64,000 nt of DNA from Phoebastria nigripes (lineage: Eukaryota > Chordata > Aves > Procellariiformes > Diomedeidae): assembly GCA_035582835.1 (NCBI GenBank), contig JAYKAV010002519.1, positions 558,001 through 622,000 of the forward strand, written 5' to 3'. Below are positions 39,601 to 50,706 of the stretch, in pieces. The notes beneath the pieces were generated by a model, which was given only the letters and a program-made list of their open reading frames with translations, ran no database searches and was not told the DNA's origin. Position numbers and translations under genes: made by a program. Position 1 is the stretch's first letter. Each line of letters starts with the position of its first letter.

Positions 39601-41932
39601 CTTCAGTGGGAACATGATTGTATCCAATGGGTAAATAATTGCACATATTTCACATCTCATTGTTTCTGAAAACTGTTCTTCAAAAAAGGAAAATAATAGC
39701 CTGAATTCAAGGACTCTATTAAAAAGTCATTTGAACTGCATTCGAGTTGAAATCACTTTTACCAATGAAAAGATCTTTTTGCTTATTCAAAATTTACATA
39801 ATTAGAAAAGCACAAAAGACACACTTTCCTCTCTATTCCAGTCTCAGTCCTGTAAGTCTTGGAGTGCTTAAGAGTACTTCCAAGCCCAAATTTTGTATTT
39901 TCTGTGGATCTCTGCTTTCTATTAGTCCCAGCATTTTAATCTGTTTTGAAAAATTCTTCACATCAAAAAATACTTTTTCTTGCATGTTTTTCATTGTAAA
40001 ACCTCAGAGTATCTATTCAGCATTGTTAAACTGTTATCTCAACTGAAATGGGAACATAATCAAAAAGCTGGGTATTATTTATCTTAGCCATGTCTCCACA
40101 TCAGAAAATTAAGACAGTGATGAATTACACATTACTATACAAAATTTTATTATCAGAGACAAAATTCAAATTTGTTCTGCTTAAAATACAGAAGATAAAG
40201 TTTCTCATTTAAAAAAAAATCCATTTAGTCAGTCCTTAGTTAGAGTGGAATAAAAATTTTATGTTGAACACATAGTGGTCCCATATTTATGGAGTCATTT
40301 TTAAAGGCATATCATAGAAAAACACTTTTCTGGTAAACTGTAACAGAAATTCATATATTTTATTTGGCTAATGGTTTAAATTGCGATTAGATCTATATTC
40401 ATTAATTAACATTCTAAGAATAATTCTGCTCTTATTCTCAAATCCTAGGATGCTTCAAACAATAAATGAAAAACCTTGTTACATTTGGCATTTTTAGATA
40501 CACTGAGAATCATTATCTCCCCTCTATATGCAAAATATATGCCTTTCTATAAAAAAGAAAAGAGAGAAGAGCAGCTGGCTTTATATAAAGTAAGTTGTGA
40601 TTTTAAATTCAGCAAAAACACATCACCATAATCCTGCACTTGAAACCTGTGCAAACGGGTTTCAACCTACATCACTTTCCAGAAAGACTGTTTCAGCCAG
40701 ATGCATGACTTGATACATAATTTGAAGCACTTAATTAATCCCACAGAAATCAGTGGGACTGCCTACATGCCTACATATGTGGCTGAGTTGTGGTCGACAC
40801 AGCCTCACACCCTGCCTACGTCCAACTGCTTTGCTGTGTTGAAACTTCTGAGTAAGATCTGTAAATACAAATAACCAATGAAAGCTTTGTCAAAGCAAAC
40901 GGTCATTAGAAGAATTAGAATTATTAGAATTAGAAGCTATACATGCATGTATATATGGTACACAGAGAACTGTGACGTTATGCAATGATCTGTATTTCCT
41001 TTAAATGAAAATGGCATTCTCATCTTGCAAACACTTGTTTGTGTGAAACCATTGGTGAACTGTATCTAAACTGAGCCAGCTCCACCTCTTATTTGACAAA
41101 GAACTGAATTCCAAAGAGTACAGATTTGAGAAGTGATGGAAAAATATGTTCTTCTAATTACAATATTCAGAACTAATCTAAGGCTGAGACAGAATTAATA
41201 GAGGGACTCATCCATTATAACCAGCATTAATAGCTGCAGGACTTCTTTCTTCTTAAGGTGTCAAAAGATCTTACATGTGGAGTCTCTTGGGAAAATAATG
41301 CAATTTATTATCAAGCCTTTATTTTCAATAGTATGATCCATTTATGTCACTGATGTGTGTGAAGTGGAATAGATCATTAGTTTTCAGGGAACTGGTTTAT
41401 GTTTATCTTCTGCAAAAATAGAGCAACTGAACACCTTTCAGTAAAACATCAGACAGGGACCTACAATCTCTGTTTTTATAAGGCTATACGTCTCACCCAC
41501 ACCAAAGCCTATTGCCCTCTAACATAAAAACAACATAGCAAAATTACATTTACACATATAGTAAAGCTGTCTTTGTACAGGGTAGTTATACAGTAATTAC
41601 AATGATGTTTCCATTAGAAACTGTCAGGATTTTTTATTTTCACAGAGTGTCTAAGTCCAGGGAAGTCCATCTCTGCTGAAATCTACTGTTTGCAGGAAGA
41701 AGAGAGGGCAGTAGCCACACTCTTCACAGTACAGTTTTCTGCAGTTCTCCAAACATATTATAAAGCTTTATCACATTGGAACCGATCGCAAAGTATTATT
41801 CTAACAAAAAGCAAAAGGAAACCAAAAAACATTTGTCATCCAATATGTGCTACTGAAACAGACACAAATACGCGCAACACCCTGTACACCAGCCCAGCCG
41901 CCACCTCAGGGGGCTGTTTTGAAAGCAATGGG

Positions 41933-42008
41933 TTAGATCCTCAGCTGCAATTCACATCAGTCACTTCAACGGATCTACCTCACTGTGCACCAACGGAGGA
42001 TCTGCGGC
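41933..42008. repeat. Palindromic short repeat (MITE-like relic)
   Basis: The left end reads AGATCCTCAGCTG and the right end reads CAACGGAGGATCT, with AGATCCTC perfectly inverted across about 70 bp. The interior contains CATCAGTCACTTCAACGG. The form matches a dispersed repeat I remember from turtle, crocodile and bird genomes, with ends like CCAGATCCTCAGCTG and a centre like CATTGACTTCAATGG. The family name is not certain. It is probably an old nonautonomous element. Confidence 0.5.
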
Positions 42009-43787
42009 CACGCACGTGTCGTCAGTTTGGCTACAGGTTATTTTGAAACTACAGAAATGAACATATTAAGCGGACTGAAACATATCGCAGAGAACTGAGA
42101 CTGCATCTTGGCTCTTGGCCTCGTCCGTTGTACCAAGGCTACCCTTATCAGGCAAATCCAAGCGATGCTGTCCAGGAGACGTTGGGGCACTCTGGCTAAA
42201 GCCTCCTGGCTCCCGACCGCCTGCTGCAGCATAGTCCCTTCTGCTCTCACAACGCTGCCCGTCTCTGTGTTCTCTACCAACATCGCTTCGATGTCCTTAG
42301 GAAACAGTGCACGTAAAATAAGCAAAGCATTCAGAAATGCTGCTTGGCAAAGTCGCACTTAATTCACTAGTTATAAATCAGCCAAATATAAATGCGTTTT
42401 TTCTAAGAAAGGACATTGGGTCTGACCCACAGCACTTGCTGATTCTCCTTAAACACATCTCAATGAAACTGGCTCCACACCTGTTTTATAAAATCTGGCC
42501 TCAACTGCATTATCATGTGGGGATATTCTGAGGTCGAGCTAGCCTCCACTGTCAGCATAAAGACACAAGATGGAGCTAAGTTCAACCAGCTTTTTCAAAA
42601 TATACTTGATTTTAAAATTCTGCTCCAACTAGGGCATGTGGCCTTACTTTGGTGCAAAATCCTTACACGCAGCACTCCCTTTTCCCCTTCCTTCTCATGG
42701 AAAACTAAAGTGCTCATGTCAGCACGGACTACTTGCTCAAGTCAGAGTGGTTTCACTGGGTTTCAGTATTGGTTTTAAGCTAGGCAGAAGCTTCCACAGC
42801 CACATGAGAAACGAAGTGGCCAATTTTTTACAGTTTTGTATGCAAAAAGGGAACTGCACAGTCACTAGTGCCATACAGGTTTGTACACGCATCTGAATTT
42901 TTTGGTGGTATTAGTACAGTAACTACTATTACTACTATTATTACCACAAATAATTTGTAGTGACATCCTTCCAAACCATTTTTTAGAAAAANGCCCAAGA
43001 AACTCATGGCACATTTTCAACATTAACAAAAATATTATAAAGGAAAAGACTGTCTGTGTTCTTATGTGTACTTGAAAATTCAAAATATTTGACTGTTTGA
43101 AATTACTTCTGAAGAACGGACATTATAATATTCTAGACCTTCACAAATATTTTGGTCAACATTTTCCAGTTGGGGTGACCAGAGCTCAGGGATTTTAGTT
43201 TGGTTTTTTTTCTTTTTTTTCCACAACCCATAACCGGCAAAGGGACCTTCTGTCCTTCCTGTCTAGCTGAGAGAAACTTGGATGGAGCCTCTCTGCACTT
43301 CAGTGGTTCCCAGCTGCCTTCCTGACCCGGGTGGACTGGCAGCAGCAGCGGATGATGCAGCCAGCAGTTTTCGGACTGCTCCATCCAACGCTGGGCAAAC
43401 AGCCCCTATTCAGGCTGCTCAGAAGCAGGACGGTCCTTTTACTCCTTCACGCTCATACTGACACTGTGGCTATAAACCCAGCTTAGGACAGGGAGCCTGA
43501 TATGGTGAGTACTCGTAACAGAAGTGGTGGTAAGTTGATTATACACATAAACAGTTTTCAAAGCCACATCCCTTTTCCTCAAAGAGAAAGTTGCACATTT
43601 GACTCAAAGCCTATTTTCATTGACTTCAGTATCGGCTACGATCATGTGGAAAACCAAAATTTTATTATGCAGGCACCTAAACAAAGGCACCCTCATCTGC
43701 AAATATTGGCTTCACTTTATTCTATCCAAATAATCAGACTTACTGACATTTTACGGGAAAATTATCTCTACAGAGGATTTTTCACAT

Positions 43788-43804
43788 GAATATATATATA
43801 TAAA
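43788..43804. repeat. (AT)n short repeat
   Basis: About eight AT units are followed by AAA. Confidence 0.8.
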
Positions 43805-46576
43805 ATTTTCTTTTTTATTCTTTACTACTAAGGATTTAATTGTATCATTCAGGATCTTTACTGTGAAAGCACCCTTCTGCATCAGTGGAGATATCTCCTT
43901 TGACACTCTAAAGCTCAGTGAAATATCCACAACAGCCCAAAATCTACACAAAATTCATCTTCAGTTTCCAACATAGTATAGGAATTCTTGCTATAGTCAC
44001 TGAAAAGATCATCAAAGGTCACAAATTCGGATGTACTTAAGGACATATGAAGTTTTTTTTTCACCAAAATCAATGTCCCAGTACTCCCAGTTATAGCAGA
44101 AGTGACATTTCATTTCAGAAGAATGTTTTCACATTGTTCTGCCCTAGTCACAATTAGTAGCTACTATCATTTTAACAGCTATTAGCAGTGGATACATGAA
44201 TAATTCTACCAGCTACAAAGTAATAGGCTGAGATTTTTGTAGTGGACAATGTTATAAAAATACAATAGGTATTTTTACAATAGGTATATTGTTATGCTGG
44301 CATAAAATCATGTCTATTCATATGTCTTCCTATATGATTTAGTAAGCCATATCAATTAATAACTGCAAAGGATCCTGAGTCATACAAAGGCTGATTAGAG
44401 ATACAGGCCTCATCAAATCTCTATAAAATGATGCCCAGGGCCTGGGTGAGGTCCGNGTCCACACTGGATTCATATTTTGCAGCATCTCCTCTCACTAGAA
44501 AGGACAAAATTAAATCCTGGATTTGAAAATGCTGAAAAGTTTGGGGTATTTGGCTTCCTAATCACAACCCAAATTATAAAAATTGGGCCCATCTTTAGAT
44601 AAGGACAAAGGAAGAAAAGGACTGGTAAAGGAGAAACAAAATCANTAAGAAATAGATTTTTCTAAGCAGACTGAATTAGAGTTTTCCATGAGATATCAAC
44701 TATTCTTTAACACACAGTTGTGTGGAACTCATTAAAAAAAGTTTCTAAAGACATATAATTAAATGCACGGGGGTTGAATATTGTAGAAAACAGCTATAGT
44801 TTTGTTGGATTTAATCCATTTAAATTTAATCCTGATTCAGTGTGAAACAGCAAAATACAAAATATAAAAAATAAAAGAATAGGGAACTATAATGGAAAGG
44901 CCAGCTCAACCTTAGCTATAGCAGTTATACCAACTACTAGAATACAACAATTATAAGCAATACATCAATAGGTATGTATAGTAGATACATTTAGGGCTTG
45001 ATATCTGTGGTAGACCAGCTGCTCAAGGCCACTAAAATATTAATTTACATCCAACACCAGCTAAATGTGCAAGAACTTCAATTCAAATGAGCAACAGTGG
45101 AAATTTCTGTGCACTGTGCAGAATACACAGGCTGAAATAAACTTTCGACTTTGGAACATATTGTTAGCCTGCTCTTTATCAGTGGAAAGACCAGAAACTT
45201 CTATGCGCATCCTGGAGGTATGTGGTGCTGAAAAAGAAAAGTCATCAAAGACAATCTTGAATAAAATTGCAAGGGGACAGACCATTACGCACACTTCTTT
45301 TCTCTGAAATCCTCAAAGTAATTCACATTTGAGGGCTTGGTTTTCTGCACACTCTTTGGATATCATAATTTTGGCCTTCATTACAGGGTAGAGGTTTTAT
45401 TAAATAATATTTGGCTTGCTTTTTTATTATAACAAATCTGCATGTGATTTTGTTCAGTAGAAATTAAAAATGTGACGCTACATACTGGCATTGAGGTTGA
45501 GTTTGGTCAACCACATAAAATAATACTTTGCACTTTTAAATGCCTTTCATCAGAGGATATTCAAGTGCTTTGCTAACATTAGTCAAGCCTCACAACACCC
45601 CTGAGAGGTAGGTAAAATACATAGGAGGAGGAGGATTTCGCTCAACTTGGACATGATAATGTCTCTGGGCATTAGGTTCACTAGCATTGCAACATAGCAC
45701 AAAGGTTTAGGGCTTACTATAAGGCAAAGAGTTAACAGTACAAGAGCACAGGATTCCTTCTTCTTTTGGTAATGCGTGGTCAAGCTAACATGTGGTGCTA
45801 CACAGCACCAAACAGTGGAGCGAATGTCCACACAAGGATTTCATGCACCCAATCCACAAACAGCACCCTCTGCACACTAAAAGACACAAAATGACAGGCT
45901 CAAGATGGGTACGACAGCTTAGTTATGGGATGTGTCTACCAGTTCTTGAGCAGCAGAGTATCATGGGAATGACAGCCCAGAAAACAATACCATCTCCACA
46001 CAACTCTGATAATATCTGAAAATGCTTGGGTTTGGTTCTTTTTGCACTAACGTTTCACTTCACAGCTTACTGGGGATAAGCAACTGCAACTGTAAAGCAT
46101 GTTGGTAACTTCCACGCCTTGTGAAGGAAACAACCAGATAAAATGGCTGTTCTCTACTTTGGCTGGCCACATGTTCCCAATGTACAGGGCCATGATGTGG
46201 TCAGATGGTTGTGATAGGCTGGGATGGGATAAAGAAACACTGTCGTACATCTACATTCCCCCTCTGAAGCCGCTGCAATCTGCCTCCTGAAAACTCTCCG
46301 TAGTTTTGTGTTGGTTTTTTTTTTTTTTCTCCATGGTGCAAACATGGGAAAGCATTTGGCCCCCATCAATTTTATCCTCAACACTTAGCAGCAATGGTGC
46401 AGATGGTCATTGTACAAGTAGCAGTTCCACTGTATCACTTATCGTTCAGATTACGGATTGAGAAAAAAGAAACAAACATATGATTAAGAAAAGCGTCACT
46501 CATCTAGAACAGTCTATGTGAAATACAAAGAAACAGAAAGAAAACCATGTTCTCGGTATTAGCCAGTACAAATAAA

Positions 46577-46596
46577 CACACATACACACACACGCG
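46577..46596. repeat. (CA)n short repeat
   Basis: ACACACATACACACACACGC is an imperfect CA tract in the presumed downstream region of TRHDE. Confidence 0.75.
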
Positions 46597-46809
46597 CCCC
46601 CTTTCTCCATATTTCACTTTCCTAAGTTGGCATAAATTGTACATCCCATATTTGCAAAAGTATTGCCCACATGGAGAATCTGACCTATCTATCATAATAA
46701 ATCGCTACAGAGGCTGGTCTACCACATGCAAGACAGCCCTCTTGGTTAATTTTATGTCCTTGCATGCAAGGTATTCTCCCTGTTTGCTAAGTTCCATTTG
46801 AATCCTATG

Positions 46810-46815
46810 TTTATT
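46810..46815 (-). promoter_or_regulatory. Candidate polyadenylation signal (AATAAA) for TRHDE
   Basis: The plus strand reads TTTATT, so the transcript strand has AATAAA about 945 nt after the stop codon. It is the first canonical hexamer I found downstream of the stop. No downstream element was verified, and such hexamers are frequent by chance in AT-rich DNA. Confidence 0.25.
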
Positions 46816-47040
46816 TATAATACTTGTGCACTACCAGCTACATAACTTACTACTGCACAGGTTAGGTGACGCATCGTGAATACCACTGCCTTGTAAAATT
46901 GCTGAGAAGAGGTGGTTCATGGATTCTGTGCAATCAATGCAAAGCTCCCCTCAAACACTGCATATGTTCACAGCTAAAACTACACTGTTCCACTGATCAG
47001 CAGTGAATAAATGCATATAATTGTAATGCATGGATGATGT

Positions 47041-47105
47041 CCTTCTCTCTCATTCTCGTTTTCTCTCCCCCCCCCCCCCCCCCTTCCTCTCTCTCCTCAC
47101 TCTCT
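47041..47105. repeat. Polypyrimidine tract with 17-C run
   Basis: CTCTCT-like sequence flanks a run of 17 C at 47067-47083. In the TRHDE transcript orientation it is a purine tract with a long G run, about 670 nt after the stop codon. Confidence 0.9.
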
Positions 47106-47756
47106 ATGCTGCTTATTTAAATATGGGAATATGGAGACTGCAGATACAACAACTCGCAACTCAAGAAATGAGCTGGCATCTTTGTAATCATTAAGAGACA
47201 ATCTGAGTGGTAGACTAATTGGCAGCTAGCGGGAAAGCTGACTTTACATCTCACACTGCCCCAAGTTGGAAGCCTTCTGCATTTCCTTTTCCTTCCTTTC
47301 CTTTTGTTCATTGCAACACTGATTGTCATAGATAGTCTTTGTGCTTTGTATAATGCCCATCTTTGATGTAACTGGAACTCACATACAGAATGTGGCTGTT
47401 TTACATAAGCATGCTAGAATACAGGCAGGGACAGTACAAGCATGCACAAAATAGTCTTTGAAGGGGTTTTTGTTTTTCTTCAACATTTACATGCACCACT
47501 TAATATCATGTTTGGCTGTGTACACTGAGGACTGGATTTCACAAGCATTCATGATCTTCTCTTCTGAAAAGCTTCTTGACAATTTCACAAGAGCCCAGTG
47601 TAAAAAAACAAAATTCCACAATTAAAAAAAAAGGAAAAAAAAAACCTTCTCCCTGCAATCTGATCTTGTCTTCATGATTTTAATGTTGAACACTTCTAAA
47701 ATGTCTCCTCTTCCTCTTGCAGAGCTTCATGTTAAATGGTTGGCTGGAAAGACAGA

Positions 47757-47900
47757 TTAGTGTGTCAAGGATTTTCTCAGCCACTGGAATAGTTCTTCCT
47801 TATAAAGCCTCTGCCACCGCACATTGGCTTCCACTGTTTCCACGGCACGAGAGAAAGAGGCAGCAGCTCCCTCTTCATAACTCTTTATGAAGTTCTTTAG
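47757..47900 (-). CDS. TRHDE: TRHDE terminal coding exon with stop codon
   Basis: The last coding segment is 144 nt: 47 codons plus TAA (the stop is at 47757-47759). It follows acceptor TATTTCCAG and starts in phase 0 with LKNFIKSYEEGAAASF. It includes SRAVETVEANVRW and ends LFQWLRKSLTH. This is the extreme extracellular C-terminus of TRHDE, and the AVETVEANVRW core is the most recognisable part. Compared with mammalian TRHDE as I recall it, the linker (YEEGAAAS) and last residues (KSLTH) show small substitutions, typical of a less constrained tail. The intron upstream is about 2.7 kb and carries an antisense CR1. The 3' UTR continues toward lower coordinates. Confidence 0.96.
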   Translation of the reverse strand, partial: LKNFIKSYEEGAAASFSRAVETVEANVRWQRLYKEELFQWLRKSLTH

Positions 47901-49776
47901 CTGGAAATACAAGTTAACAGGTTAAATTTGCAGGAACTAAAGTAAGCAAATATTTTCAGTGAACACAAACAAGTCAGGCATTTAGGACAAACCTCCACAA
48001 TCACTGTTGAAGTAAATGTAGTATGGTGTAGGAAAATTTAATAGGAAATGTAATAAGACAGCAGACTGTCAATTATATGTGATGCAATTGCTTCAAATTG
48101 CACTGGAAGATATTGACATGTCAGTGCTGGATCACATTAATATCATTACCTCCTTCTCTCCTATAGCCCAGCTGCTACACTGCGCAGACAGATGGGCTAC
48201 TCTAAACTTTTATTTCTACCTAAGAAACCAAACTGGGAGCACTGGAAATGCTTCTAATTCAGGTTTATATGCAAATATCAGCAGAAGGCAGCCCTGATGC
48301 CCTTTTGTTTTATCAACCTTCATAACAAATTTATTTCATTTTGATTTGGAGAACCCTTTTGATGATATAATACAGGTCAGTTGTTTAGAAAACGAAGGTA
48401 CGGTTACAGTGTGAAGAGAAAGGCAAAATAACAACTGGGCACTCAGTTAATGATCTTTGAATGCCTGAAACAGATTCCTTCCTTTATGAGAAATCTTTGA
48501 TCTTTTTTCAGCAGACTGAAAAGGCCCCTGCTCTGTTCTTGCGTATACTCAATTTATAGCACCATCACCTGGATTATTATAGCTGATGGCACTTGTGTGC
48601 TTTGAATTACTGTTCTTTTTAAGTGAGAACTGCAAGGCTGATCTGCGCAGTAGGTTGCTGGTTATGTTGACTTGTATAAAATTAGGTGGGTTTAGCAACA
48701 CTTATTCATAACTAGTTAATTTTTGTTTCCTGGTGACACCAAATTCACCTTGTTTATTTAAATCTAACTTCCAACAACATCTCTTTGTGCATGGGCTCAA
48801 AACTGAAAAGGCTGATTCTGCAACTATCTCATTCCCATCCCAGTTAAAAGCATGGGAGGGACCTGGAAACCACCAAAATCAGCCCTTACCTGATCGCTGT
48901 ACTTTTTATACCAAAATGTTTACATGGCCAGTTTCTTTTAGGGGATGTATAAACAAGCAGCCTGCCAATGCTATCATGGAGGTGGAAACTAAGAGTACAG
49001 AAGGCTTCCTTGTGCAGCGCAGATACTCACATCTGGCCAGTACTGTCCTTCCCACCTGGGTAGCTTTGAGGAAACCTGCTGCGGCTCTTCCCTATGTTCC
49101 TGAGGCCACTAGACTTGAGTGTGGACAAATGGTTAGACACAAAATATCATCATGCAATCAGAGTTCAATTAACGGTGATTATGCTGCATGAGAACCATTT
49201 GATCCATTTGGGGTAATGTCGAGCAGCTGCTAAGCAGAGCGTAACACAACTGCACAACTACCTCAGTCAGGGCAGATGTTAGGTTAAAATGAGAAATCTT
49301 TGCAATCTAAGTAAGAAGTACTTAGCATTTAGAACAAATTATTGTGGTGTCATTTGGCCAGAATATCAGGTTAACAGCTTTTCTCACATGGAAATACTGT
49401 AGGCAAACAAAAAACAGAAAAGGTACTGGCAGCTTCTACTTTCAACACTGGCTTTTTTTAGGGCTGCCCTCTGCAGCATAAACTAATGTGGATAGAAAGA
49501 TCTCATCTTTAGTTTCTCAACCAATTGTAAAGAGAAAAAAACCAAACCTACATATCCAGCCAAGCACAGAGAAGTGCCTGCAGTACCCACCTCCTGACAC
49601 CACCTCTAACCACTCGGGCGCCTCTGCAATGTGCTCCTCATCCTCATGCTGCCCAGCTGCAGCACGGGCCTGTGACTCCAGCTGAGTAACCAGAGTTCCC
49701 GGACCACCAATACCTTATTGCTCCTGCCCTGCTCCCTGCTTACAACAAATACAGCCTCACATGCTGAGTGTCATTT

Positions 49777-50537
49777 CTGGGCGGGAGTGTCGACGTGCTC
49801 GAGGGTAGGAAGGCTCTGCAGAGGGACCTGGACAGGCTGGATCAATGGGCTGAGGCCAACTGTATGAGGTTCAACAAGGCGAAATGCCGGGTCCTGCACT
49901 TCGGCCACAACNACCCCATGCAATGCTACAGGCTTGGGGAAGAGTGGCTGGAAAGTTGCCCGGTGGAAAAGGACCTGGGGGTATTGGTCGACAGCCGGAT
50001 GAATATGAGCCAGCAGTGTGCCCAGGTGGCCAAGAAGGCCAACGGCATCCTGGCCTGTATCAGAAATAGTGTGGCCAGCAGGAGTAGGGAAGGGATCGTG
50101 CCCCTGTACTCAGTGCTGGTGAGGCCACACCTTGAATACTGTGTTCAGTTTTGGGCCCCTCACTACAAGAAAGACATTGAGGTGCTGGAGCGTGTCCAGA
50201 GAAGGGCAATGAAGCTGGTGAAGGGTCTGGAGAACAAGTCTTACGAGGAGCGGCTGAGGGAACTGGGACTGTTTAGTCTGGAGAAGAGGAGGCTCAGGGG
50301 AGACCTTATCGCATTCTACAACTACCTGAAAGGAGGTTGCNNNNNNNNNNNNNNNNNNNNNNNNNNNNNNNNNNNNNNNNNNNNNNNNNNNNNNNNNNNN
50401 NNNNNNNNNNNNNNNNNNNNNNNNNNNNNNNNNNNNNNNNNNNNNNNNNNNNNNNNNNNNNNNNNNNNNNNNNNNNNNNNNNNNNNNNNNAAGTATTTAA
50501 AAGACGTGTAGATGAGGCACTTAGGGACATGGTTTAG
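49777..50537 (+). pseudogene. CR1 ORF2 C-terminal fragment, interrupted by an assembly gap
   Basis: The frame from [10 protein letters not shown] is open to the gap at 50341. The family terminus [10 protein letters not shown] and its stop at 50535-50537 follow the gap, in a different frame with the 150-N spacing. The equivalent distance in copies 1 and 4 is 175 and 176 nt, so the frame change is probably an artefact of gap size and not a real break. Only the thumb and C-terminal region is present, without catalytic motifs. Confidence 0.85.
50341..50490. other. Assembly gap (150 N)
   Basis: The gap is a run of 150 Ns inside CR1 copy 3. Comparison with the other copies predicts about 175 bases here, so the length is an estimate or placeholder. 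Confidence 0.99.
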
Positions 50538-50624
50538 TGGGCATGGTGGTGTTGGGTTGACGGTTGGACTTGATGATCTTAGAGGTCTTTTCCAACCTTA
50601 ATGATTCTATGATTTAAAAATTAC

Positions 50625-50706
50625 CTCTCTTAGCTCTTCTTCAGTATTGAGGAATTCTGTGACCCCACTGATAAGCTTCGAATTCATAAATAATGCTTCT
50701 CCGTAC
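50625..50706 (-). CDS. TRHDE: TRHDE internal coding exon (penultimate)
   Basis: This 82-nt exon follows acceptor TTTTGCCCTTACAG. Its first G completes AGG (Arg) from the preceding exon. It then reads 27 codons starting YGEALFMNSKLISGVTEF and ending EEELRE, with donor GAG|gtaatt. It is phase 0 into the last exon. It encodes a short helical segment of the C-terminal domain. The donor lacks the usual G at +5. A plus-strand CR1 element ends at 50614, so intron sequence only about 9 bp past the exon is already repeat-derived. Whether this changes splicing cannot be told from the DNA. Coding content is intact and conserved. Confidence 0.95.

Larger units (their letters stand above)
33700..46789. 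other. Gene-poor intergenic sequence 3' of TRHDE
   Basis: AT-rich DNA here holds the palindromic repeat at 41933-42008 and related relics near 39560-39625 and 43594-43630. A CpG-richer patch lies at about 42090-42300. No gene is confidently seen. The left part of a long TRHDE 3' UTR could extend into it. Confidence 0.55.
46790..47756 (-). other. TRHDE: Putative proximal part of TRHDE 3' UTR
   Basis: This is the noncoding sequence just downstream of the TRHDE stop. It contains a 17-C run on the plus strand (G-run in the transcript) and A/T homopolymers near 47620-47645. The left edge is set only by the first AATAAA-type hexamer on the minus strand. The real 3' UTR may be much longer, since other hexamers occur near 45396 and 45423. 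No coding sequence is seen. Confidence 0.4.
49777..50614 (+). mobile_element. CR1 LINE copy 3, 5'-truncated, antisense in a TRHDE intron
   Basis: The copy starts just after the RT FADD motif (frame [18 protein letters not shown]), continues with [18 protein letters not shown], is interrupted by 150 Ns, and resumes at [14 protein letters not shown] with stop. It ends in the CR1 3' UTR with ATGATTCTATGATT at 50601-50614. On the visible sequence it is nearly identical to copy 4, so both come from one recently active subfamily. Its 3' end lies about 9 bp from the splice donor of the TRHDE exon at 50625-50706. Confidence 0.95.
47901..50624 (-). other. TRHDE: TRHDE last intron (contains antisense CR1)
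   Basis: The intron of about 2.7 kb is bounded by gtaatt and ttccag on the minus strand. It contains the plus-strand CR1 copy at 49777-50614, including the N gap. The rest (47901-49776) is AT-rich single-copy-looking DNA with no recognised gene. An open frame of 152 codons at 48733-49191 on the plus strand has no recognisable domain. Confidence 0.85.

Noticed and set aside
48733..49191. 152-codon open frame on the plus strand inside a TRHDE intron
   Set aside because: It has no recognisable domain or repeated motif and lies antisense within an intron. The length is within chance for a 64-kb window.
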